NCBI GenBank assembly: GCA_020846575.1
Contig: JADLDQ010000120.1
Span: 1 to 32,296, forward strand
Length of the DNA: 32,296 nt
DNA from: Burkholderiales bacterium
Lineage (GTDB): Bacteria; Pseudomonadota; Gammaproteobacteria; Burkholderiales; SG8-39
Direction: 5' to 3'
The notes below the pieces were generated by a model. The model saw only the letters and a program-made list of their open reading frames with translations, did not search any database and had not been told where the DNA came from. This document shows, piece by piece, positions 1 to 8,565 of this stretch. Within the stretch, counting starts at the first letter, position 1. Each line of letters begins with the position of its first letter. Both the position numbers and the translations under genes were made by a program.

Positions 1-651
1 GTTCTCGAGAATGCTGATTCCCAGGTGCGAGCGGCCGAGCGCCGAGACGATGCCCATGGTCACCGTCTGCCCCACGCCGTACGGGTTGCCGATCGCCAGC
101 ACCACGTCGCCCACCCGCACGCCTTCATCGCGTCCGAAGGTGATGGCGGGCAGGTCCGTATCCTGCACCTGAAGCACGGCGAGGTCGGACTCCGGATCGG
201 TGCCGACCGTGCGCGCGCTCAGTTTCTTTCCGTCGGCGAGCGCCACCTCGATCTCATCGGCCGCCTCCACCACGTGATGATTGGTGAGGATGTAGCCCTT
301 GGAACTCACGATCACGCCCGAACCGAGGCTCGCGGCCCGTTGCCGGCCCTCCTCGAGCTGATCGCCGAAGAACCTGCGGAACAGCGGGTCGCTCCTCATC
401 GGGTGGCGAGGAACCTTCACCTCCTTGCTGGTGAAGATGTTCACCACGGCGGGCTGGGCCCGGCGCACAGCCTCGCTGAAGGAGTTCCGGCGGGATTCCT
501 CGGGTGCTTGTGCGGGCGCCTGGCGCAGTTCGACGACCTGCGGGCGCGCGCCCAGGCTCTCGAGCCATTGCGGACGGAAGGTATTGAGGGCGAAAAGGAG
601 CCCTACCGCCACCGTCACCGCTTGTGCGAATACCAGCCAGAAATGCCGCAT
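1..651 (-). CDS. Do/DegS-family trypsin-like serine protease, N-terminal part (C-terminus lies beyond the left window edge)
   Basis: Manual reverse-strand reading from ATG at 651: MRHFWLVFAQAVTVAVGLLFALNTFRPQWL...NIFTSKEV...GSGVIVSSKGYILTNHHVV...DPESDLAVLQV...AIGNPYGVGQTVTMGIVSALGR. N-terminal TM segment plus catalytic His and Asp motifs; frame open to base 1. Confidence 0.9.
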   Translation of the reverse strand, partial: MRHFWLVFAQAVTVAVGLLFALNTFRPQWLESLGARPQVVELRQAPAQAPEESRRNSFSEAVRRAQPAVVNIFTSKEVKVPRHPMRSDPLFRRFFGDQLEEGRQRAASLGSGVIVSSKGYILTNHHVVEAADEIEVALADGKKLSARTVGTDPESDLAVLQVQDTDLPAITFGRDEGVRVGDVVLAIGNPYGVGQTVTMGIVSALGRSHLGISILEN

Positions 652-914
652 GTTCCTCAGGATATCCCTCGTGCGGTCGCGCGCGAATCGAGCCGCCTTG
701 TACCCACCGTGATCGCCTGCTTCGCGCCTGGGCGCCCGGCAAGCGCCCATTCTAAGGGCGCAGGAACCGGTGTCTGATGCGCTGCGGGAGGCACACCAGG
801 AACCCGGCGCCAGCCGGTCCCTGAAAGTCCTTGCCCGGAAGCGTTTGCTAGCAATATTCTCTCATATACTCAACGAGTTGCGTTTCGGAACTTGGTTTGA
901 AGGGCTCATCTCGC

Positions 915-920
915 TATAAT
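915..920 (+). promoter_or_regulatory. Putative sigma70 promoter -10 (TATAAT) for the pet operon; -35-like TTGGTT at 892-897 with 17-bp spacer
   Basis: TTGGTT-N17-TATAAT just upstream of petA, in an AT-richer patch. Confidence 0.6.
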
Positions 921-961
921 CTAACGTTTTGATTTACAACGCCTCCTGGAACAGGACTTCT

Positions 962-1555
962 ATGGGTGATTCCGCCGAATTCGACCCGACCCGCCGCAGC
1001 CTGCTGGTTGCCACCGCGAGCGCGGGCGGCATCGCGGTGGTCGGGACCGCGACACCGTTCGTTGCCTCGATGCTGCCCTCGGAGCGCGCCCGAGCGCTCG
1101 GCGCCCCGGTGGAGGCAAACATCGCCTCGCTCAAACCCGGCGAAATGCAGATCGTCGAGTGGCGCGGCAAACCCGTCTGGATCATCCGGCGCACGCCGGA
1201 AATGCTCGAGAGCATCAAGAAGAGCGACGATCTGCTCTCCGACCCGCAATCGCGGGCGTCCGACCAGCCGGACTATGCGCACAACGAGTTCCGTTCCCGC
1301 AAACCCGAAGTCGGGGTTCTGGTCGGGGTCTGCACCCATCTGGGCTGCTCGCCCCAGCTGAAGAGCGTGGAGGACAAGGGCGAGATGGGCGCCGACTGGC
1401 TCGGCGGGTTCTACTGCCCCTGCCACGGATCCAAGTTCGACTTCGCCGGACGGGTGTACAGCGGCGCGCCCGCACCGATCAACCTCCCGGTACCACCCTA
1501 CGCCTTCGTTTCCGATTCGGAAGTCCTGATCGGCGAAGACAAGAAGGAGGCGTAG
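962..1555 (+). CDS. petA: Ubiquinol-cytochrome c reductase Rieske iron-sulfur subunit
   Basis: Twin-arginine-like N-terminus (TRRSLLVATASAGG); Rieske motifs CTHLGC and CPCHGSKFD. ORF track starts at a TTG (929); ATG at 962 (MGDSAEFDPTRRSLL) is the more plausible start. Confidence 0.95.
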   Translation: MGDSAEFDPTRRSLLVATASAGGIAVVGTATPFVASMLPSERARALGAPVEANIASLKPGEMQIVEWRGKPVWIIRRTPEMLESIKKSDDLLSDPQSRASDQPDYAHNEFRSRKPEVGVLVGVCTHLGCSPQLKSVEDKGEMGADWLGGFYCPCHGSKFDFAGRVYSGAPAPINLPVPPYAFVSDSEVLIGEDKKEA

Positions 1556-1558
1556 GGG

Positions 1559-2860
1559 ATGGCCGCAACCCAGAAACAGCCGATCACCGGCGCCGGTCCG
1601 TTCAACGGACTGCTGACGTGGATCGACCAGCGCTTTCCGCTCATGGCGCTGTGGCGGGAACACCTCGCCGAGTACTACGCCCCCAAGAACTTCAACTTCT
1701 GGTACTACTTCGGGTCGCTCTCCCTGTTCGTGCTGGTGCTGCAGATCGCCACCGGCATCGTCCTCACCATGCACTACAAGCCCGACGCGAACTTCGCTTT
1801 CGCTTCGGTCGAGTACATCATGCGCGATGTCCCGCTCGGTTGGCTGATCCGCTACATGCACTCCACCGGGGCGTCGGCGTTCTTCATCCTGGTCTACCTG
1901 CACATGTTCCGGGCGCTGCTGTACGGCTCGTACCGCCGGCCCCGGGAACTGCTGTGGATTTTCGGCGTGTTCGTCTACCTGTGCATGATGGCCGAAGCCT
2001 TCTTCGGTTACCTCCTGCCCTGGGGACAGATGTCGTTCTGGGGCGCGCAGGTGATCGTCAACCTGTTCGACGCCATACCGATCATCGGGCCCGATCTGGC
2101 GATCTGGATCCGGGGCGATTACGTGGTGTCGGATGCGACGCTCAACCGCTTCTTCGCCTTCCACGTGATCGCGGTGCCGCTGGTGCTGCTCGGGCTGGTC
2201 GTGGCTCACATCATGGCGTTGCACGAGGTCGGGTCGAACAATCCCGACGGTATCGAAATCAAGAAGAACCTGGATGCGAACGGAAGGCCGCTCGACGGGA
2301 TCCCCTTCCACCCCTACTACACCGTCAAGGACGCCTACGGCGTGGCGGTGTTCCTGATCGTGTTCTGTGCGGTGATGTTCTTCGCGCCGGAGATGGGCGG
2401 GTATTTCCTCGAGTACAACAACTTCATTCCGGCGGATCCGCTGAAGACTCCGGAGCACATCGCGCCGGTATGGTACTTCACGCCCTACTACTCGATGCTG
2501 CGGGCCGTACCGCCGATGTTCAACTCGCAGTTTCCCGGGGTGCTGGTGATGGGCCTCGCGGTCGTGATCCTGTTCTTCCTTCCCTGGATCGATCGCAGCG
2601 CGGTGCGATCGATCCGCTACAAGGGGCCGCACTACCGCTGGTGGCTCGCGGCGTTCGTGGTGGCGTTCCTCGTCCTGGGCTACCTGGGCACCGTGCCCAC
2701 CAATCACTGGGGACAGTTCGGCGGGTGGCTCGGGGGCGCTGAGCGCGCGACGGTCGCGGCGCGGCTGTTTACGGTCGTCTACTTTCTCTTCTTCCTGCTC
2801 ATGCCCTGGTACTCGAAGATCGGCCCCAACAAGCCCGAACCCGATCGGGTGACAGGATGA
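1559..2860 (+). CDS. petB: Cytochrome b subunit of the bc1 complex
   Basis: 433 aa; typical cytochrome b sequence (LRYMHSTGASAFF-like, GYLLPWGQMSFWGAQVI, HPYYTVKD, TPEHIAPVWYFTPYYSMLRA). Confidence 0.97.
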   Translation: MAATQKQPITGAGPFNGLLTWIDQRFPLMALWREHLAEYYAPKNFNFWYYFGSLSLFVLVLQIATGIVLTMHYKPDANFAFASVEYIMRDVPLGWLIRYMHSTGASAFFILVYLHMFRALLYGSYRRPRELLWIFGVFVYLCMMAEAFFGYLLPWGQMSFWGAQVIVNLFDAIPIIGPDLAIWIRGDYVVSDATLNRFFAFHVIAVPLVLLGLVVAHIMALHEVGSNNPDGIEIKKNLDANGRPLDGIPFHPYYTVKDAYGVAVFLIVFCAVMFFAPEMGGYFLEYNNFIPADPLKTPEHIAPVWYFTPYYSMLRAVPPMFNSQFPGVLVMGLAVVILFFLPWIDRSAVRSIRYKGPHYRWWLAAFVVAFLVLGYLGTVPTNHWGQFGGWLGGAERATVAARLFTVVYFLFFLLMPWYSKIGPNKPEPDRVTG

Positions 2861-3672
2861 ACCCGGTGAAGTCCGTGCGACTCGCGCTCGCCCTGCTTGT
2901 GCTGTCGTTTGCCGCGGCGTCCTGGGCAGCCGGGGGATCGGTGCGCCTGGACCGGGCGCAGATCGACGTCGGCGACCCGGTCAGCCTGCAGGCGGGGGCG
3001 CGCAGCTTCGTCAACTACTGTCTCGGCTGCCACGGTGCGTCGCTGATGCGCTACAACCGCCTGCGTGACCTGGGGCTGAGCGACAGCCAGATCCGCGACA
3101 ACCTCCTGTTCACCTCGGACAAGGTCGGCGACCTGATGGCCATAGGGATGACGCGCCAGGACGGCAAGGCCTGGTTCGGTGTGGCGCCACCGGACCTGAG
3201 CGTCATTGCCCGCTCGCGGGGTGCGGACTGGCTGTACACGTATCTGCGAGCCTTCTACCGCGATGCTTCCTCGCCCACCGGCTGGAACAACCTGGTGTTC
3301 GACCGCGTCGCGATGCCGCACGTGCTGTGGCATCTCTCGGGCCAGGCGGTGCTCGAGGTGCGCGAATTCCGCAGCGAGGGAGAAGCGCGCGCCGCGCAGT
3401 TGCAGAGCAAGGCCTTCTCCACCATCGCGGAGCAGGGCGAGGGTGCGCACAAGCGCTTCCTCCTCAGGAGCATGCGTGTGGATGTGCCGGGATCGCTCTC
3501 GCCTGCGAAGTACGACGAGACGGTCCGCGACCTGGTGAACTACATGGTGTGGATGGCGGAGCCCGCCCAGCAGTCGCGCGTGAAGATAGGCATCGCGGTC
3601 ATCCTGTTCCTGGTGGTGCTGCTGGTGCTCACGTGGCTGCTCTACAGGCAGTACTGGAAGGACATTCACTAG
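2857..3672 (+). CDS. petC: Cytochrome c1 subunit of the bc1 complex
   Basis: Signal peptide, haem motif NYCLGCHGASLMRYNRL, AMPHVLW, C-terminal TM anchor; 4-nt ATGA overlap with petB. Confidence 0.95.
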   Translation: MNPVKSVRLALALLVLSFAAASWAAGGSVRLDRAQIDVGDPVSLQAGARSFVNYCLGCHGASLMRYNRLRDLGLSDSQIRDNLLFTSDKVGDLMAIGMTRQDGKAWFGVAPPDLSVIARSRGADWLYTYLRAFYRDASSPTGWNNLVFDRVAMPHVLWHLSGQAVLEVREFRSEGEARAAQLQSKAFSTIAEQGEGAHKRFLLRSMRVDVPGSLSPAKYDETVRDLVNYMVWMAEPAQQSRVKIGIAVILFLVVLLVLTWLLYRQYWKDIH

Positions 3673-4198
3673 GAAGGATGATGCAGGAGGGACCAGGGCC
3701 CCTCTTGAATCCCCGAATCCAGGGATGCAAGACGCGCGCCTGGTCGGCGATTTCACGAACGCGGCGACGTGAGCGCGGTTGCAACGCTTGCTGCAGGCTA
3801 CTGCCCGGAATGCGCGGCGTTGCCGGACTCCTGGATCGGCTCCTGTAGCTGCGGCGAACGCTACGCTGTCGCGGAATCCGGGCAACGTCACCGGCGTATC
3901 GCACCAGGCTGCCGGCGGATCCCGAAAGGGGGCTGCGCGCCCGCGTCCGGGTTCCGGCGCCGGGGGGTACGGAACGCGCATGCCGGCGAACCGGCGGGGC
4001 GGATTTCGCAGGCGGTCGCGCCGCGAGGCGCGGCCGGCAGAGCAACCGCCAGGAGAGTTTCGAGCGACCCGCGCTGCGAGCGGCGCCCGGCGCGGTTGAT
4101 CACCGGGACGGGAAGTTCAAGCAAGGGACGCGGCGCCCTTTTCCGAGACAGTACCGGGGCTTCGCGCCGGCGAAGCGCTGAATTCGGGGACAAGCACC

Positions 4199-4798
4199 AT
4201 GATGAATCTTTACTCGGGCACCACCTGCCCTTTCTCGCAGCGCTGCCGCATCGTGCTCTACGAGAAAGGCATGGACTTTCAGATCATCGATATCGACGTC
4301 TACAACAAGCCGGAAGATATCGCCGTGATGAATCCCTACAACCGGCTGCCCGTGCTGGTCGAGAGGGACCTGGTCCTGTACGAGGCCAACATCATCAACG
4401 AGTACATCGACGAGCGCTTCCCCCATCCGCAACTCATGCCGGCGGATCCGGTGATGCGGGCGCGGGCGCGCCTGTTTCTGCACAACTTCGAGGTGGAGCT
4501 GTTCTCGCATATTGACGCGCTCGAGGAGGGAAACCAGAAGCAGCAGGACAAGGCTCGGCAGCATGTGTCGGACCGGCTGGTGGAGCTCTCGCCGGTGTTC
4601 CAGAAACAGCGCTTCATGCTGGGAGACGAATTCTCCATGCTGGACGTGGCGATCTCGCCCCTGCTGTGGCGGCTGGACTATTACGGCATCGCGCTGCCCA
4701 AGTCCGCCGCGCCGCTGATGAAGTACGCCGAGCGCCTGTTCTCTCGCCCGGCCTTCATCGAGGCGCTGACGCCCTCGGAAAAGGTGATGCGAAAGTGA
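4199..4798 (+). CDS. sspA: Stringent starvation protein A (GST-like)
   Basis: MMNLYSGTTCPFSQRCRIVLYEKGMDFQIIDIDVYNKPEDIAVMNPYNRLPVLVERDLVLYEANIINEYIDERFPHPQLMP; followed by sspB. Confidence 0.95.
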   Translation: MMNLYSGTTCPFSQRCRIVLYEKGMDFQIIDIDVYNKPEDIAVMNPYNRLPVLVERDLVLYEANIINEYIDERFPHPQLMPADPVMRARARLFLHNFEVELFSHIDALEEGNQKQQDKARQHVSDRLVELSPVFQKQRFMLGDEFSMLDVAISPLLWRLDYYGIALPKSAAPLMKYAERLFSRPAFIEALTPSEKVMRK

Positions 4799-4870
4799 GC
4801 GCCGGCCGAACCGTCCGCGGCCCCGGTTCGATCCCTCGCCGGGTTGCCGCCCCTGCGCGGCGCGCCGTCC

Positions 4871-5293
4871 ATGGGTGAGCCCACCTCGACCAAGCCCTAC
4901 CTGCTGCGGGCGATCTACGAATGGTGCGTGGATAACGGCTTCACGCCTTACATCGCCGTGGTCGTCAACGGCGCCACGCGCGTGCCGATGGAATACGTCC
5001 GCGAGGGGGAGATCGTGCTCAATATCGGGCCGCTGGCGACCAGCCGCCTGCAGATGGGCAACGAGATGATCGAGTGCACGGCGCGTTTTGCCGGCGCGGC
5101 GATGGATCTCGCCATTCCGGTCGGCACGGTGGCCGCGATCTACGCGCGCGAGAACGGCCAGGGCATGTCCTTCGATACCGCCGCGCTTGCCGCGACCACC
5201 GATGAGGGCGGTACTGCGCCCCCGGCGGACGGCGACCGGCCGGATCCGCCGAGGCCGACACCGGGCAAGCCGGCGCTGCGCAGGGTCAAGTAG
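4871..5293 (+). CDS. sspB: ClpXP protease specificity-enhancing factor SspB
   Basis: TKPYLLRAIYEWCVDNGFTPYIAVVVNGATRVPMEYVREGEIVLNIGPLATSRLQMGNEMIECTARFAG; start at ATG 4871 rather than track start 4844. Confidence 0.93.
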   Translation: MGEPTSTKPYLLRAIYEWCVDNGFTPYIAVVVNGATRVPMEYVREGEIVLNIGPLATSRLQMGNEMIECTARFAGAAMDLAIPVGTVAAIYARENGQGMSFDTAALAATTDEGGTAPPADGDRPDPPRPTPGKPALRRVK

Positions 5294-5320
5294 CCACGCG
5301 ACTCGAAACGTGCCCGGGGC

Positions 5321-5388
5321 GACGGTTCGCCGGGGGTGACGGCTCGCCGGGGACGACGGCTCGCCGGGGGTGACGGCTCGCCGGGGAC
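5321..5388. repeat. Four tandem 17-bp units, consensus GACGGcTCGCCGGGG(GT/AC), alternating as two 34-bp dimers
   Basis: 5321 GACGGTTCGCCGGGGGT / 5338 GACGGCTCGCCGGGGAC / 5355 GACGGCTCGCCGGGGGT / 5372 GACGGCTCGCCGGGGAC. Confidence 0.9.
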
Positions 5389-5735
5389 GACGGGCAGCGC
5401 GGGGACCGGGCGCCGGCACCCGGGCCGCGCAGGGGGAAGGCGTTCATGCGACGAGCGGAGCGTCCCGGGTATCGACGCTGGCCGGACGGGACGCTGCCTT
5501 CAGCCTTGGAGAGGGCCGGAACGATCGCGGCGCGTGACACGGTGATGCCCGTGAGGCCGGACAAACGAGCCCCGCATGGCGCGGCGCCGGCCCGCGTCAG
5601 ACCGAGGACGACAAGCCTCCTGACAGGCGTCGATCGCTTGCGCCACGGACACCTGTCCCCATCACCCATGCGCCGGCCGCCGGAGTTCCGCCCGCTTCCG
5701 CGGGCGCTTCTATAATCGCGATCTCCAGACGCGGC

Positions 5736-5811
5736 GCCGGGTTAGCTCAGCTGGTAGAGCAGCTGATTTGTAATCAGTTGGTCGGTGGTTCGATTCCTCC
5801 ACCCGGCACCA
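5736..5811 (+). tRNA. tRNA-Thr (anticodon TGT), CCA encoded
   Basis: GCCGGGT...CTGATTTGTAATCAG...GGTTCGATTCC...ACCCGGCACCA; 7-bp acceptor stem pairs; TATAAT at 5711-5716 upstream. Confidence 0.96.
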
Positions 5812-5873
5812 CTCACGCGGCCCGGCCGCGCCGAATCCGGGGCGGTCCCGCATCGTAGGGAAAGACAGAACCC

Positions 5874-6878
5874 ATGAGCGATCAGGTCCATGCGCATGCG
5901 ATCGACATCCACGCGCATTACTTTCCCGAAGCCTTTCTCGACCTGATCGGGGAGAATGCCGCCTCCTGCGGCATCGAGTGGCGCATGGTCGATGGCAAGG
6001 GCCCGCAGTTCCGAGAGGGCCACGTGACGACCGGCCCGGTGGGCCCCCAATTCGTGGACCTGGACCTGCGGCTGCAGGCGATGGATGCCCGGAATCTCGA
6101 GGCGCACGCCCTGTCGCTCTCCCAGCCGATGGTGTACTGGGCTGCTCGCCCGCTCGCGCAGCGGCTCACCGAGGTCTACAACGACGCGCTCGCCGCGGCG
6201 CACCAGAAGCACCCGGCGCGGCTCTGGGGTCTGGCGACCCTGCCGATGCAGTTTCCGGACCTGTCGCTGCGCGAGATCGAACGCGCCGCGACGCTGCCCG
6301 GCATTCGCGGGTTCTACATATCGACGCAAGTCAACGACAAGGAACTGTCGGATGCCGCGTTCTTCCCGGTCTATGAGCGCATCGAGGCGCTCGAGCTCCC
6401 GCTCTTCCTGCACCCGGTGCAGGTGCTCGCGCACCAGCGGCTCACGCCCTACTACCTGACGAACCTGCTTGGAAATCCTTTCGAGTCGGCGGTTGCGGCG
6501 GCGCACCTGATTTTCGGCGGCGTGATGGACCGATTCCCGAGGCTCCAGATCGTGCTGCCGCACGCGGGCGGCGCGTTTCCGTGGCTGGTGTGGCGATTGC
6601 ACCGGGGCTGGGAAGTCCGCGCCGATCTCAAGCACGTCCAGCACGGGCCGGCCGAGTACCTGAAGCGCTTCTACTACGACACCGTCGGGTATTCCGATTA
6701 CGTCGTCGACTACCTGGTGCGCGTGGTGGGCACGGAGCGCATCCTGATGGGCAGCGACTACTGCTTTCCCATCGCCTACGAGCAGCCCGTGGAGGTGGTC
6801 GAGCGCAACCCTTTTCTCGACGCCCGCGCCAAGCAGCGCATCATCGCCGGCAACGCGATGCGTCTGCTGCGCATCTGA
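5874..6878 (+). CDS. Amidohydrolase-superfamily protein (amidohydrolase 2 / ACMSD-like)
   Basis: N-terminal HxH (DIHAHYFP), FLHPVQV, LPHAGGAFPW, MGSDYCFP metal-ligand-like motifs. Confidence 0.85.
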   Translation: MSDQVHAHAIDIHAHYFPEAFLDLIGENAASCGIEWRMVDGKGPQFREGHVTTGPVGPQFVDLDLRLQAMDARNLEAHALSLSQPMVYWAARPLAQRLTEVYNDALAAAHQKHPARLWGLATLPMQFPDLSLREIERAATLPGIRGFYISTQVNDKELSDAAFFPVYERIEALELPLFLHPVQVLAHQRLTPYYLTNLLGNPFESAVAAAHLIFGGVMDRFPRLQIVLPHAGGAFPWLVWRLHRGWEVRADLKHVQHGPAEYLKRFYYDTVGYSDYVVDYLVRVVGTERILMGSDYCFPIAYEQPVEVVERNPFLDARAKQRIIAGNAMRLLRI

Positions 6879-6929
6879 GCGGCACGCATTTGCGAGGCAG
6901 TTTCGGTCGAGAGTTCCGGAGCGCTTTCC

Positions 6930-8051
6930 ATGAGCGAGAGGATCCGCGCAGGCATCGCCGGCGCAACCATCACCACCGGCGGCAGCGGCTGGGCCGCCAG
7001 TGCGCACGTGCCGGCGCTGCGGGCGCTTCCCGCCTACGAGCTGAAGGCGGTCTGCACCGCGCACGAGAACACCGCGAAGGCCTCGGCGCAGGCGTTCGGT
7101 GCGGCGCTGGCATTCCACGACTTCGACGCCATGGTCGCGCATCCGGACATCGACCTGGTGGTGGTGTGCGTGCGTGTCCCGCTGCATCACGAACTGGTGA
7201 TGAAGGCGTTGCGCGCCGGCAAGGCGACCCTGTGCGAATGGCCGCTGGGCGCCGATCTGGCACAGTCACGCCAGATGTGGGAACTGGCGCGCGAGCGTTC
7301 CATCTCCACCATGGTAGGGCTGCAGGCGCGCAGCGACCCCGCGGTCCGCCATGCGCGCGAGCTGGTGCGCGAGGGCTACATCGGTGATCTGCTGGCGGCG
7401 AACCTGCGGGTCTTTCCCGGGCTCCAGGCCGAGCGCGGCCCCGGCAGGATCTGGCAGGGCATCCGCGGAAACGGAGCGAATCCACTCACCATTCCGGGCG
7501 GCCACAGCATGGACAGCCTGCGCTTCGTCGCCGGGGAGGACTTCGTCGAGCTGACGGCAAGGCTCGCCACCCGGGTGAAACAGTGGCGCAACAGCGACAC
7601 CGGCGCGAGCGTCGGCGTCGACGCCCCGGACGTCGTGAGCGTTGCGGGCCAGCTGCAGGGCGGTGCCGAGGTTTCGATCCAGGTGGCCACGGTGCCGACC
7701 AACGCCTGCGGCTTCCGGTTGGATCTGTTCGGACGCAAGGGGGCGCTGTCGCTTGTGGCCGACTCGGCGAACCGGGGCCCCAACATCCTCTACAGTGCGC
7801 AGGGCAGGGCTTCGATGACGCAGATGAGCGTGCCGGCGCGCTTCGAGGCCGACCCCGGCATCCGGCCGCCGCCGGGCGATCCGGCCAACGTGGCGCGAGC
7901 CTATATCCGCCTCGCACGGGCGCTTTCCGAGAAGGAAAGGGTCGATCCGGACTTCGGCGAGGCGCTCCACATGCATCGGGTGATAGAGGCGATCGAGCGC
8001 TCCGCCGCCGAGGGCCGTGCCATGCGGCCGCAGCAGGTTGGCGCACCCTGA
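6930..8051 (+). CDS. Gfo/Idh/MocA-family NAD(P)-dependent oxidoreductase
   Basis: Rossmann N-terminus IRAGIAGATITTGGSGW; DIDLVVVCVRVPLHHELVMKALRAGKATLCEWPLG (EKP-like region); GGHSMDSLRF. Confidence 0.85.
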   Translation: MSERIRAGIAGATITTGGSGWAASAHVPALRALPAYELKAVCTAHENTAKASAQAFGAALAFHDFDAMVAHPDIDLVVVCVRVPLHHELVMKALRAGKATLCEWPLGADLAQSRQMWELARERSISTMVGLQARSDPAVRHARELVREGYIGDLLAANLRVFPGLQAERGPGRIWQGIRGNGANPLTIPGGHSMDSLRFVAGEDFVELTARLATRVKQWRNSDTGASVGVDAPDVVSVAGQLQGGAEVSIQVATVPTNACGFRLDLFGRKGALSLVADSANRGPNILYSAQGRASMTQMSVPARFEADPGIRPPPGDPANVARAYIRLARALSEKERVDPDFGEALHMHRVIEAIERSAAEGRAMRPQQVGAP

Positions 8052-8565
8052 ACCACGATCTTCTCCGACGCCCGAATCCAGGCGGAGGGAGGCAGGAAAG
8101 CGCGCTCCAGTGTGTCCAACGGCACGCGCTCGCGCAAACCCGGTACCGGCACGGGCGCTTTACGTGAGGCTGGTCCGGACGCAAGCGGCTGCCACGCGGC
8201 CGCGGCATGCAGCCGGAATCGCATCCAGGGATGCGCAGGCCCCCGGTGCCGCGTGCTCGAGCGAATGCTTGCCGGTGCAGGAATTGTCAGCGTGGCGCAA
8301 GCGTTATCCCGGAACCACTGATGACGCTTTCCGGTCCTTCAGAAACCGCCCGTTGCGTCGTTAGCCGCGACAGTGCGACAAACGGCGCCAGCGCGTGCGA
8401 TCAGGCTTTTCAGGGTCGACCCCAGACGCTAGTATGAGAAGCGTTTCGACACACGCCCTGCGCCATCCGCACGCGATCGCCAAGCCCCTGTACTCGAAGA
8501 TGTTTTGTGACGTATTCGGGAAGCAAGGCATGGCGCGACGGCCGTGACCAGCACGGAGAAGTGAG

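Noticed and set aside
914-2707. 597-aa minus-strand ORF antisense to petA/petB
   Set aside because: Antisense shadow of well-supported bc1 genes; low-complexity His/Arg/Glu composition.
3769-4515. Plus-strand ORF with zinc-ribbon-like YCPECAALPDSWIGSCSCGERY
   Set aside because: Overlaps sspA out of frame, quickly becomes low-complexity Arg/Ala, and the Cys spacing sits in an inverted-repeat region; probably chance.
5742-7190. 482-aa minus-strand ORF
   Set aside because: N-terminus is antisense translation of the tRNA-Thr gene (RTTDQLITNQLLYQLS) and the rest is antisense to the amidohydrolase/Gfo genes.
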